A stretch of 64,000 nt of DNA. Origin: Microbulbifer sp. YPW1 (GTDB lineage Bacteria; Pseudomonadota; Gammaproteobacteria; Pseudomonadales; Cellvibrionaceae). The position numbers were made by a program, and so were the translations under genes. Within the stretch, counting starts at the first letter, position 1. Every line of letters begins with the position of its first letter. The notes under the pieces were generated by a model. That model had not been told where the DNA came from, did not search any database, and saw only the letters and a program-made list of their open reading frames with translations. The stretch is taken from the NCBI RefSeq assembly GCF_013367775.1, contig NZ_CP055157.1, forward strand, positions 682,001 to 746,000, given 5' to 3'. Of this stretch, positions 18,349 to 26,185 are shown piece after piece.

Positions 18349-19839
18349 GTGAGTAAACCCGCCACCAGCGCAACGCCCCTCAGTAAACTACACCTGCAGC
18401 ATCACTTCGCCGACCTGGGCGCGGTGTTCGGCACTCCCACCGCGCCCACACCGCTGCAGAATCCGCACACCATTCATGTAAATAAATCGGTGATGGCTTT
18501 GCTGGGCATGGATCCCGGCGAAGCGGAGCACCCGGAGTGGGCCCTGCTGACCACTGGTGGCCAGCTTTTTCCCGGCAGCAAACCATTCGCGATGAAATAT
18601 ACCGGACACCAGTTCGGCGGTTACAACCCGGACCTGGGCGACGGCCGCGCGTTGTTGCTTGGGGAAATAGAACGCGATGGCGAACGCTGGGAACTGCACC
18701 TGAAGGGCGCAGGTAAAACCCCCTACTCCCGCTTTGGCGACGGCCGCGCGGTGTTGCGCTCGACCATTCGCGAATATCTGGCCGGGGAGGCACTGACCGC
18801 ACTGGGTATCCGCAGTACCCGCGCACTGTCGATTGCAGGCAGTGACGAGCCGGTTGCGCGGGAAAAAATGGAAACCGGTGCGGCGCTGATTCGCGTGGCG
18901 CGCAGTCATGTGCGCTTCGGACATTTTGAATACCTGTTTTATACCCGTCAGCTGGAGGCCCAGAAAAAACTGGTCGATTTTTTGTGTGAGCAGTTTTTGC
19001 CGGAAGTGTGTGACCAGGCTACGGAGGTCCAGGCTGAGGCTCTGTTGCGGTATACCGTAGAGCGCAGTGCGGAGCTGGCGGCGGGGTGGCAGTCTGTGGG
19101 GTTCGCCCACGGTGTGTTGAATACGGACAACATGTCGATCATCGGTGATACGTTCGACTTCGGTCCTTACGGTTTCCTCGACGACTACGAGCCGGGCTTT
19201 ATCTGCAACCACTCGGACCACACCGGTCGCTATGCCTTTGATGCACAGCCGGGGGTAGTGTTGTGGAACCTGAATGCGCTGGCACACGCCTTTTCCTCGC
19301 TGCTGGATACGGAGACGCTGAAGGATTGTCTGGGGAAATTCCAGCCGCTGCTGATCGACTACTACGCGGGGTTGATGCGGGCCAAGCTGGGACTGGCGGT
19401 GGAGGACGATGGGGATCAGCAGTTGTGCGCGGACCTGTTGCAGTTGATGGAGCAGGGGCGTGTGGATTATTCACTGTTTTTCCGCGCCCTCAGTCACTAT
19501 GCCGGTGAGCGTCCGGCTGCCGCGCTGGAGGCGCTGGTTGCGCCGGCACAGCACCAGGCGCTCGCAGATTGGTTGCGACGCTACGACCAGCGGTTGCAAA
19601 AGGAATCCCGCTCTGCCCAGGAACGCAGTCGGGCGATGCTGGCAACGAATCCGAAATTTGTTCTGCGGAATTACCTGGCGCAACGGGTGATTGAAGCGGC
19701 GGAAGCCGGGGACTACCAGCCTCTGGCGACCTTATTTGACTTGCTGCAGTCACCGTTTGAGGAACATCCGGGATTTGAAGACTGGGCGGCGGCGCCTTCG
19801 GATTCAGGGAAGCATTTGCCTATCAGTTGCTCGTCTTAG
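18349..19839 (+). CDS. selO: SelO/YdiU family protein adenylyltransferase (pseudokinase fold)
   Basis: Transfers AMP from ATP to Ser, Thr or Tyr of target proteins; implicated in redox homeostasis and oxidative-stress resistance. The 496 residues carry all family blocks: FAMKYTGHQFGGYNPDLGDG, ELHLKGAGKTPYSRFGDGRA, VLRSTIREYLAGEALTALGI, GFAHGVLNTDNMSIIGDTFD and FGPYGFLDDYEPGFICNHSD. The C-terminus ends ISCSS, with the conserved cysteine which is selenocysteine in some eukaryotic SelO. The start is GTG at 18349, with no clear ribosome site, so coupling to ppx translation is likely. A composite palindromic element, not a simple terminator, lies downstream. Confidence 0.95.
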   Translation: MSKPATSATPLSKLHLQHHFADLGAVFGTPTAPTPLQNPHTIHVNKSVMALLGMDPGEAEHPEWALLTTGGQLFPGSKPFAMKYTGHQFGGYNPDLGDGRALLLGEIERDGERWELHLKGAGKTPYSRFGDGRAVLRSTIREYLAGEALTALGIRSTRALSIAGSDEPVAREKMETGAALIRVARSHVRFGHFEYLFYTRQLEAQKKLVDFLCEQFLPEVCDQATEVQAEALLRYTVERSAELAAGWQSVGFAHGVLNTDNMSIIGDTFDFGPYGFLDDYEPGFICNHSDHTGRYAFDAQPGVVLWNLNALAHAFSSLLDTETLKDCLGKFQPLLIDYYAGLMRAKLGLAVEDDGDQQLCADLLQLMEQGRVDYSLFFRALSHYAGERPAAALEALVAPAQHQALADWLRRYDQRLQKESRSAQERSRAMLATNPKFVLRNYLAQRVIEAAEAGDYQPLATLFDLLQSPFEEHPGFEDWAAAPSDSGKHLPISCSS

Positions 19840-19906
19840 GTCTTCCTGATCTTTGATTACTAGCTAGGTTACGGGGCACATTTTATTGGTGTCAGGTGGC
19901 GGCGGC

Positions 19907-19978
19907 GCACTGGGGATCTGTTTTTGAAACCGTCATGAATACATCCCTGTAGGCTGCGTCGGAAACATCCCCCAGCAC
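19907..19978. repeat. Imperfect inverted repeat, left half of an intergenic palindromic element
   Basis: The arm CTGGGGATCTGTTT (19910-19923) is opposed by AAACATCCCCCAG (19963-19975), nearly complementary with one gap, enclosing TACATCCCTGTA (19940-19951), itself a 4-4-4 palindrome. It lies in the 365-bp gene-free stretch 19840-20204 and does not look coding. Confidence 0.5.
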
Positions 19979-20062
19979 TCCACCTTAATTTTAAATACCG
20001 TTACTTCGTTAGCGTTATTTCAAGCCGTCCTTGGCTAAATAATATTCCAGGCTATTCGCTAA

Positions 20063-20177
20063 GGCCTCGCTAGCAGGTACAACCTTCCCAGACCGTATGC
20101 GGCCCGGAAGGCCGCATACGAGCCCCCATGGATGGGTTCACGGCGTGTCTGGGAAGGTTGTACCTGCTGGCGAGGCC
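20063..20177. repeat. 31-bp inverted repeat enclosing two hairpins (REP/MITE-like element)
   Basis: The arms at 20063-20093 and 20147-20177 are reverse complements at 30 of 31 positions. Between them are a perfect 11-bp hairpin (CGTATGCGGCC at 20094-20104, GGCCGCATACG at 20110-20120) and a small one, CCCAT-GG-ATGGG (20125-20136). The whole could fold into a four-way junction. It lies between the convergent selO and xylanase genes, so it may also terminate transcription both ways. No transposase is nearby. I infer a non-autonomous palindromic repeat, possibly repeated elsewhere in the genome. Confidence 0.75.
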
Positions 20178-20204
20178 GCCACAGCTGCAGTTCAGCGCTC
20201 TTGG

Positions 20205-21407
20205 TCAACCCCGCTGAGTGCCAGATTTCAGACCAGCTACGGAGTAATAAGCCTGCTTGGGCTGCCCCTCTCGATCAAAAATCAGCGGATAGTTGGTGCG
20301 CCCTACCACGGGCCAGTCGTTCTTCCAGGACTCGCCATCGGTGGTTCCCCACAAAGAAACCCGGCGAATTTTGTCCCGGTGCTTCAGGAACAGCTTGAAC
20401 AGAGACTCGTAGCGGAATGCCAGTTCATCGGCGACCTTTTGCGGCAGGGCTTCGGGGAACGGATTGAGCTCATCGGAATATTCGAAATTGGTGGATATCT
20501 CCGCGCCCATATAATCGTACGCCTTGGGCAGCACATCCACATCCAGCTCGGTGATATGCACATCCAGCCCGGCCGCAGCGATCGCCTCGATACTCGCCTC
20601 CAGTTCCGCCAGGGCCGGATCATCCAGGTGTACATGGGCCTGCATACCAACGCCATCTACCGGCATTCCTTTGCGGCGGAACCTGGTGATCTGCTCCAGT
20701 GCAAAGTCGCGCTTTGCCGGCAGGTGCATGCTGTAGTCGTTGTAGAGTAGCTCCGCGTTGGCATCTGCCTCCCGGGCGAGGTGGAAGGCACGGGCAAAGT
20801 AGCCCTCCCCCAGGGTGTTGTACCAGTGACTCTTTCGCCACTCGCCACTATCGGTAACCGCCTCGTTGACCACATCCCACGCCTGGATTTTCCCATGATA
20901 GCGATCCGTCAGTGTGGCAATGTGGTCCTCCATGGTTTTTTGCACCTCGGCTGCCGGGCGCAATCTACCGTGCTGGTCGACAAACACCGATTCCGGCATC
21001 TGAGAATGCCACACCAGGGTGTGACCGATGGTGTACATCTTGTGGCGCTGGCCGAAATCCACGAAGTGATCCGCCCGCTGCCAATCCCAGGTCTCCGCCT
21101 GTGGATGGATTTCCTCCCACTTCATGGCATTTTCCGCAGTGATCGCACTGAACTCACGGGCGACCAAGGCTTCAGTGTCGGGGTTCTGGGCCAGCAGCGT
21201 GGTATTGGACAGGGCCGTGCCAAGCTTGAAATCACCGGCGAAGAGCCCCGCCAGACCACCGGCCTGCACAGTGCCAGATGTGGTCCCGGCCAGTAGCCGG
21301 GTGGGCATGGCAGCACCGCTCACCAGGCCCAGCGCCGCTGTCGAGAGGACTCTGCGCAGGAACTGCCGTCTGTAGCGATTCATCGCCGGATTAATAGTTT
21401 GCTTCAT
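20205..21407 (-). CDS. GH10 endo-1,4-beta-xylanase with Tat signal
   Basis: Cuts internal xylan linkages. 400 residues from the ATG at 21407, chosen because AGAGGA stands about 8 nt upstream; an in-frame upstream reading to 21470 lacks such a site. The signal contains twin arginines (NRYRRQFLRRVLSTAALGL), so Tat export of a folded enzyme is likely, unusual for GH10. The TIM barrel has GHTLVWHSQMP, the acid/base glutamate in AWDVVNEAV and the nucleophile in HITELDVDVLPKAYDY, with LWGTTDGESW near the end. There is no carbohydrate-binding module, so it probably works on soluble or periplasmic xylo-oligomers. Divergent from the sugar transporter/xylosidase pair across 276 bp. Confidence 0.95.
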   Translation of the reverse strand: MKQTINPAMNRYRRQFLRRVLSTAALGLVSGAAMPTRLLAGTTSGTVQAGGLAGLFAGDFKLGTALSNTTLLAQNPDTEALVAREFSAITAENAMKWEEIHPQAETWDWQRADHFVDFGQRHKMYTIGHTLVWHSQMPESVFVDQHGRLRPAAEVQKTMEDHIATLTDRYHGKIQAWDVVNEAVTDSGEWRKSHWYNTLGEGYFARAFHLAREADANAELLYNDYSMHLPAKRDFALEQITRFRRKGMPVDGVGMQAHVHLDDPALAELEASIEAIAAAGLDVHITELDVDVLPKAYDYMGAEISTNFEYSDELNPFPEALPQKVADELAFRYESLFKLFLKHRDKIRRVSLWGTTDGESWKNDWPVVGRTNYPLIFDREGQPKQAYYSVAGLKSGTQRG

Positions 21408-21521
21408 GTTTCTCATCCTCTGCTTTATTGTTGTTCTGGAGCCTGACTGGGCAATTTTTGACCACTCCATACAGAAGCGTCCACGGGGGCTAAAACGCTA
21501 GACAGCCCGGGCGCCTGTGTT

Positions 21522-21538
21522 ATAGTCAACAAGACTAT
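21522..21538. promoter_or_regulatory. Candidate operator in the xylan divergent promoter
   Basis: ATAGTC-AACAA-GACTAT is a perfect 6-5-6 inverted repeat, 115 bp before the xylanase start and 146 bp before the transporter start. The AGTC/GACT half-sites resemble those reported for Nudix-type repressors of the NrtR family, as far as I recall, and such a regulator gene lies at the end of this locus. A TTGACT overlapping the palindrome on the minus strand could be a -35 element, so binding would block it. Confidence 0.5.
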
Positions 21539-21683
21539 TATGAATGTCCGGCGAAAGCCACTGGTTCGCCACAAGTTGACCAAAAGAAAAACAACAGCAA
21601 ATAACAGCGCTGGCACGGAGCGATCCGCAGACCGGGGCAGATCCATATAGCGGTGGATAACAATAAAAACCTGAGAGAAAACC

Positions 21684-23084
21684 ATGCAATCGTCAGCAAT
21701 CAGCATCCGTGAAAAAATCGGCTACGGCCTTGGTGATACCGCCAGCAATATCGTATTCCAGGTGGTAATCAACTTCCTGCTGGTGTTTTACACCGATGTA
21801 TTCGGGATTTCAGCGGCCGCAGCAGGCACCCTGTTACTGGTGGTACGTATCTTCGACGGCATCACTGATCCCCTGGTCGGCGGCATGGCAGACCGGACCC
21901 GCACTCGCTGGGGCCGCTACCGTCCCTACCTGTTATTGATGGCACTGCCCTATGCAGGCCTCGCTGTGCTGGCATTCACTACCCCGGACTTGGGGGAGAA
22001 CGGCAAGCTGGTGTACGCCTATATCACCTACACCCTGCTGATGACCGTCTATACCGCGATCAATATTCCCTACTCTGCTCTCGGCGGCGTGATTACCGAA
22101 GATACCACCGAGCGCGCCTCCATCCAGTCCTACCGTTTCGCCATGGCCATGGTAGGTGGCGCACTGGTTTCAGCGCTGACCCTGCCGCTGGTCAGCCTGC
22201 TGGGCCAGGGGGACAAGGCCTTCGGCTACCAGATGGCGATGGCAGTGATGGCGGCGATCGCCGCGCTGTGCTTCTTTATCTGCTTCTGGTCCACCCGCGA
22301 GCGGGTGCAGCCGGAGGCCGACGAAAATGGCAGTGATCAGTTTCAGTTGAAGAGTTTCGCCGGGGATTTTTTCAACCTGTTCCGCAACAGCCAGTGGGCC
22401 ATTATTGCCGCGGCAACGTTTTTCCTTTTGGTGCTGGTGGCCATGCGCGGCGCAGTCACTCCCTTCTATGTGACCTACTACTTCCAGTCCGAGAGCCTGG
22501 TGAGCATGTTTGTGACCCTGCCCATGCTGGCTGGGGTCGCAGGTGCGGTGAGCACCAACTTCCTGACCAAGCGTTTCTGCAAGGTTCAGCTGTTTAACTG
22601 GGCCATGATCGGCGTGATCGTGACCCACGCGGCTCTGCTGCCCCTGGGGCGCGACCAGGTGTACCTGGCGCTGGCACTGGCCATGGCCGCCAACTACGTG
22701 CACATGATTGCGATTCCCCTGGTGTTTTCCATGGTGCCCGACACGGTCGACTGGTTTGCGCAGAAAGGCCACCCGAAAAAAATGGCCATGGCCTATTCCG
22801 GTCACCTGATGGCACTGAAGCTCGGGCTGGCCTTCGGCGGCGCCAGCGCCGGCTGGCTGCTGGGATACTTCGACTACGTTCCCAACGCTGAGCAGAGCGA
22901 ACGTACCCTCACTGGCATCGTGCTGATTTATGCAGCGGGCCCGGTGATCTGCACTTTGATCACCATGGCGATTTTCCGTCGCTACCGCCTGAGTAACGCC
23001 TACATCGCCCGAAGCGCAAACGATGCGCAAACAGCAGACGAAGGACCTACCCCTCCCGAGACTGCCTCCGCGGCTTCCCATTGA
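21684..23084 (+). CDS. GPH-family (MFS) xyloside/oligosaccharide:cation symporter
   Basis: Inner membrane sugar transporter of the glycoside-pentoside-hexuronide family, 466 residues and 12 predicted membrane spans. Hallmarks are REKIGYGLGDTASNIVFQ at the N-terminus, FDGITDPLVGGMADRTRTRW in the first cytosolic loop and YSALGGVITEDTTERASIQS after the fourth span. GAGAGAAAACC precedes the ATG. The position between a xylanase and a xylosidase gene argues for xylo-oligosaccharide or xylobiose uptake, which is inferred from context. The stop is 25 bp before the GH43 start, so the two are co-transcribed. Confidence 0.93.
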   Translation: MQSSAISIREKIGYGLGDTASNIVFQVVINFLLVFYTDVFGISAAAAGTLLLVVRIFDGITDPLVGGMADRTRTRWGRYRPYLLLMALPYAGLAVLAFTTPDLGENGKLVYAYITYTLLMTVYTAINIPYSALGGVITEDTTERASIQSYRFAMAMVGGALVSALTLPLVSLLGQGDKAFGYQMAMAVMAAIAALCFFICFWSTRERVQPEADENGSDQFQLKSFAGDFFNLFRNSQWAIIAAATFFLLVLVAMRGAVTPFYVTYYFQSESLVSMFVTLPMLAGVAGAVSTNFLTKRFCKVQLFNWAMIGVIVTHAALLPLGRDQVYLALALAMAANYVHMIAIPLVFSMVPDTVDWFAQKGHPKKMAMAYSGHLMALKLGLAFGGASAGWLLGYFDYVPNAEQSERTLTGIVLIYAAGPVICTLITMAIFRRYRLSNAYIARSANDAQTADEGPTPPETASAASH

Positions 23085-23109
23085 ACCTGATTGTAGAAGT
23101 AAGGACGTG

Positions 23110-24714
23110 ATGAACAATCCAATTCTGAAAGGCTTCAACCCAGATCCCTCCATCGTTCGGGTGGGTGACGACTACTACATCGCCACTTCCACCTTCGAGT
23201 GGTATCCCGGTGTGCAAATTCACCACTCGAAGGATCTGGTGAACTGGCGCCTGGTAAGCCGTCCGCTCAACCGGGCGGCACTGCTGGACATGCGTGGCAA
23301 CCCGGATTCCTGCGGTGTCTGGGCGCCCTGCCTGTCTTATAGCGACGGCCTGTTTTATCTGGTGTATACCGATGTAAAACGCTTCAATGGCAGTTTCAAA
23401 GACGCGCACAATTACATTACCACTTGCGAAACCATCGACGGCGAGTGGAGTGATCCGGTGTACATCAACAGCAGTGGTTTCGATCCCTCCCTGTTCCACG
23501 ATGACGACGGCCGCAAATGGTTTATGAACATGGTGTGGGACCACCGCACTGGCAAAAACCCGTTCGGCGGTATCCTGCTGCAGGAATACGATCCTGTAGA
23601 GAAGAAGCTGGTGGGGCCGATCACCAATATTTTCCGCGGCACCGAAGCGGGCCTGACGGAGGCCGCGCATATCTATCGCCGAAACGGCTATTACTACCTG
23701 CTCACCGCCGAGGGCGGCACCGGCTACGAGCACCGCATGACCTTTGCCCGCTCAAAAAACATCGAAGGTCCCTATGAGGTGGACCCGCAGGGCTATTTCC
23801 TGACCTCTGTGGATAATCCGGATCTGGTTCTGCAGCGCTCCGGCCACGGCGATATCGTGGAAACCCCGCAGGGCGAGATATTTGCGGTACATCTGAGCAC
23901 CCGCCCCTTACCGGGACTGAAACGCAGCCCGCTGGGACGCGAGACCGCGATACAGCGAGCGATATGGAGTGAGGACGGCTGGCTGCGCCTGGCCCACGGC
24001 AACAACCAGCCCCGCGCCACCCTGGACGGGCCGGACCTGCCTCCACACCCCTGGCCTGCGGACCCGTCACTGGATGATTTCGACAGTGCGGAACTGCCCA
24101 TGCACTATCAGTGGCCGCGCACCCCCTACCCGGAAAATTTCTACAGCCTGGAAGATCGCCCCGGCTACCTGCGCCTGTACGGCAAGCAGTCTATTGGCAA
24201 TGAGTTTGAGCAGGCACTGATTGCACGACGCCAGCAGGCGTTCTGCTATAGCGCTACAACACGCGTTGAGTTCGAGCCGACAACCTTCCAGCAGATGGCC
24301 GGTATCACCTGTTACTACAACGGGCAGAAATTCCACTATCTGTATATTTCCCACGACGACGAGCACGGCAAGCACCTGGGTATCATGAGCCACAGCGAAG
24401 GCGAAGTGACCAATGTGCAGTTCCCACTGGGGAATTACGGTTCCGGTGCCGAAAAGGTTGTGCCGGTGCCAGCAAATACACCGATTTACCTGCGCGCGCA
24501 GGTGGCTTTTGAAAAGCTGGATTTCCTCTGGTCAACGGACGGGGAAACCTGGCAGAAAGTCGGGGATACGCTGGATTACAGCATTGTCTCTGACGAGGCG
24601 GGCAGAGGCGAGGGCGCCAGCTTTACCGGTGCCTTTGTTGGCATGGCCTGCCAGGATATTTCCGGGGCCAACGGCCCCGCCGACTTTGATTTCTTCGAGT
24701 ATCTGGAGCAGTAA
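23110..24714 (+). CDS. GH43 beta-xylosidase
   Basis: Releases xylose from xylo-oligosaccharides (possibly also arabinose side groups); 534 residues, the size of GH43 subfamily 11 enzymes such as XynB. There is no signal peptide, so it acts in the cytoplasm on imported oligomers. The five-bladed propeller starts MNNPILKGFNPDPSIVRVGD with the general-base aspartate, followed by the middle aspartate in SSGFDPSLFHDDDG and the general-acid glutamate in TEAGLTEAAHIYRRNGYYY. The C-terminal beta-sandwich (DUF1349-like) begins near FYSLEDRPGYLRLYG. The ATG at 23110 has TAAGGAC upstream; an earlier in-frame reading overlaps the transporter gene and is not homologous. Confidence 0.95.
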   Translation: MNNPILKGFNPDPSIVRVGDDYYIATSTFEWYPGVQIHHSKDLVNWRLVSRPLNRAALLDMRGNPDSCGVWAPCLSYSDGLFYLVYTDVKRFNGSFKDAHNYITTCETIDGEWSDPVYINSSGFDPSLFHDDDGRKWFMNMVWDHRTGKNPFGGILLQEYDPVEKKLVGPITNIFRGTEAGLTEAAHIYRRNGYYYLLTAEGGTGYEHRMTFARSKNIEGPYEVDPQGYFLTSVDNPDLVLQRSGHGDIVETPQGEIFAVHLSTRPLPGLKRSPLGRETAIQRAIWSEDGWLRLAHGNNQPRATLDGPDLPPHPWPADPSLDDFDSAELPMHYQWPRTPYPENFYSLEDRPGYLRLYGKQSIGNEFEQALIARRQQAFCYSATTRVEFEPTTFQQMAGITCYYNGQKFHYLYISHDDEHGKHLGIMSHSEGEVTNVQFPLGNYGSGAEKVVPVPANTPIYLRAQVAFEKLDFLWSTDGETWQKVGDTLDYSIVSDEAGRGEGASFTGAFVGMACQDISGANGPADFDFFEYLEQ

Positions 24715-24794
24715 CCGGCTCGAGGAGGTCGGAGCCTGAAGATGCCTGAGTTTTCAGGTAGCAAGTGGTGAGTTGTCTCTCTCAAAGACCATTG

Positions 24795-24827
24795 GCCCGG
24801 GGCATTTGCGCTCCGGGCTTTTTTTAT
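24795..24827 (+). terminator. Rho-independent terminator of the transporter-xylosidase operon
   Basis: GCCCGGGGC (24795-24803), loop ATTTG, then CGCTCCGGGC (24809-24818), with one bulge, and a run of T from 24819. Placed 80 bp after the GH43 stop and before the convergent regulator gene. Confidence 0.8.
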
Positions 24828-24850
24828 TCCGTCGGCGAAACCCGAACGCT

Positions 24851-25528
24851 TTAAACCTCGAATACAAATCCCTGCTCAGTAAGATCCTTGTACACCTTGA
24901 GATCGAACCGATACAGGTTGGCCGCGCGATAACTGACCCCGGATTGTTTCTCATCGGTGGAAACCAGCAGGTTCATTTTCATCATTTTGCGACGGAAGTT
25001 TGGTTTGTCGAGGGTGATATTCAGTACCGCTTCGTACAGACGCTGTAACTCCAGCAGGGTGAATTTCTCCGGTAACAGGTTGAAACCGATGGGTTCGTGT
25101 CGCACCTTGTGTTTGAGCCTTGTCAGTGCTGCACTCAATATGCGCTGGTGGTCAAAGATCAATTCCGGCGTGTCTCGCACATTGACCCACTGCGCATCCA
25201 TTTCCGATTTACCCACAGACAGTGCGTGCGCATCGGAACGGACCAGGGCAAAGAAGGCCACCGTGATGATGCGGTCACCCGGGTGCCGGTCCAGGTCGCT
25301 GAAGGCGTGCAACTGTTCGAGGAAAATATCCTTTACCCCGGTGCGGTCCTGCAACACGCGACTGGCCGCCTGTTCGAGGGTCTCGCTCTGCTTGAGCCAG
25401 TCCCCCGGGAGCCCCCAGCGACCGCGGCTCTCGCCCTCCCCGTGCTTGACGATCAGCACTTTCAGTTCGCCGTCATCAAAACCAAAAATGACATTGTCTA
25501 CGGTGAGTGCATGCTTCGGAGTATCCAT
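24851..25528 (-). CDS. Nudix-type transcriptional regulator (NrtR/AraR-like)
   Basis: A 225-residue regulator with an N-terminal Nudix-fold ligand domain (residues 5-140) and a C-terminal winged helix whose signature is FTLLELQRLYEAVLNITLDK followed by NFRRKMMK. The Nudix box GDWLKQSETLEQAASRVLQDRTGV has R-V and D-R where the catalytic REUxEE is expected, so hydrolase activity is probably lost and the domain senses a ligand. NrtR proteins sense ADP-ribose and control NAD genes, whereas Bacteroides AraR uses the same fold for arabinose control. Placement next to xylan genes and the AGTC/GACT palindrome at 21522 suggest control of xylan use, which is inference. Confidence 0.85.
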   Translation of the reverse strand: MDTPKHALTVDNVIFGFDDGELKVLIVKHGEGESRGRWGLPGDWLKQSETLEQAASRVLQDRTGVKDIFLEQLHAFSDLDRHPGDRIITVAFFALVRSDAHALSVGKSEMDAQWVNVRDTPELIFDHQRILSAALTRLKHKVRHEPIGFNLLPEKFTLLELQRLYEAVLNITLDKPNFRRKMMKMNLLVSTDEKQSGVSYRAANLYRFDLKVYKDLTEQGFVFEV

Positions 25529-25627
25529 AGATCCGCTTCTGGCCGAGCTTCCGGCATTAGCTGTGGCCGGAGCATTATTTTAATGAAGTAAAACTGCGGA
25601 TTATTCCACAGATACCGGTGCTTCGCA

Positions 25628-25653
25628 GCGCCCGTGGGACACGGCACGGGCGC
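25628..25653. repeat. GC-rich inverted repeat upstream of the DUF2147 gene
   Basis: GCGCCCGTG (25628-25636) and CACGGGCGC (25645-25653) form a perfect 9-bp stem with an 8-nt loop. There is no T tail on either strand. It lies in the 223-bp divergent region between the Nudix regulator and the DUF2147 gene. Confidence 0.4.
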
Positions 25654-25751
25654 GCCAACAATGAACATCTACACTAGAATGGAAACGCCCATGCAGAAAC
25701 CGACCAGATATGGTGTTATGGTCACCCCTCTGTTTTAGCGATGGATCCTTT

Positions 25752-26165
25752 ATGAAAACTCTATTTCTTGCCTTAATCAGCCTGTTGCTCACTACCCAGC
25801 TTGCGGTCGCCGATGTGGTGGGTCGCTGGCAGACGATCGACGATGAAACCGGACAGGCCAAGTCGATTGTGGAAATTTACGAACAGGGCGGTAAATACTA
25901 CGGCCGCGTTGTCGATCTGCTGATGAAGCCAGACGATACGGTGTGCGATGCCTGCCCTGGTGACAGAAAGGGCCAGAAAATCGTCGGTATGAACATCGTC
26001 ACCAATATGGTGAAGAAAGGGGATATTTACGAAGGCGGCCAGATCCTGGACCCGGCCAAGGGCAAGGTCTACGACTGTAAAATGTGGCTGGAAGACGGCA
26101 ACCTGAAAGTGCGCGGATACCTCGGATTCTTCTACCGTACCCAGACTTGGTATCCGGCGAAGTAG
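25752..26165 (+). CDS. DUF2147 family secreted protein (intact copy)
   Basis: A 137-residue exported protein with a Sec signal peptide (MKTLFLALISLLLTTQLAVA) and one DUF2147 domain: VVGRWQTIDDETGQAKSIVE, CDACPGDRKGQKIVGM, NMVKKGDIYEGGQILDP and KVYDCKMWLEDGNLKVRGYL. The family fold is a small lipocalin-like beta-barrel of unknown function, and CDAC could form a metal or disulfide site. The ATG at 25752 follows GGATCCTTT and gives the proper signal peptide; an in-frame upstream extension does not. A degraded second copy lies at 33030-33323 in the same orientation. Convergent with the DUF1566 gene, 20 bp apart. Confidence 0.9.
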   Translation: MKTLFLALISLLLTTQLAVADVVGRWQTIDDETGQAKSIVEIYEQGGKYYGRVVDLLMKPDDTVCDACPGDRKGQKIVGMNIVTNMVKKGDIYEGGQILDPAKGKVYDCKMWLEDGNLKVRGYLGFFYRTQTWYPAK

Positions 26166-26185
26166 CCCCGGATTAGGTGAACCAA

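Noticed and set aside
20063..20177. Integron attC site
   Set aside because: Arms are far longer and more perfect than attC, the R' GTTRRRY core is not seen, and no gene cassette or integrase is adjacent.
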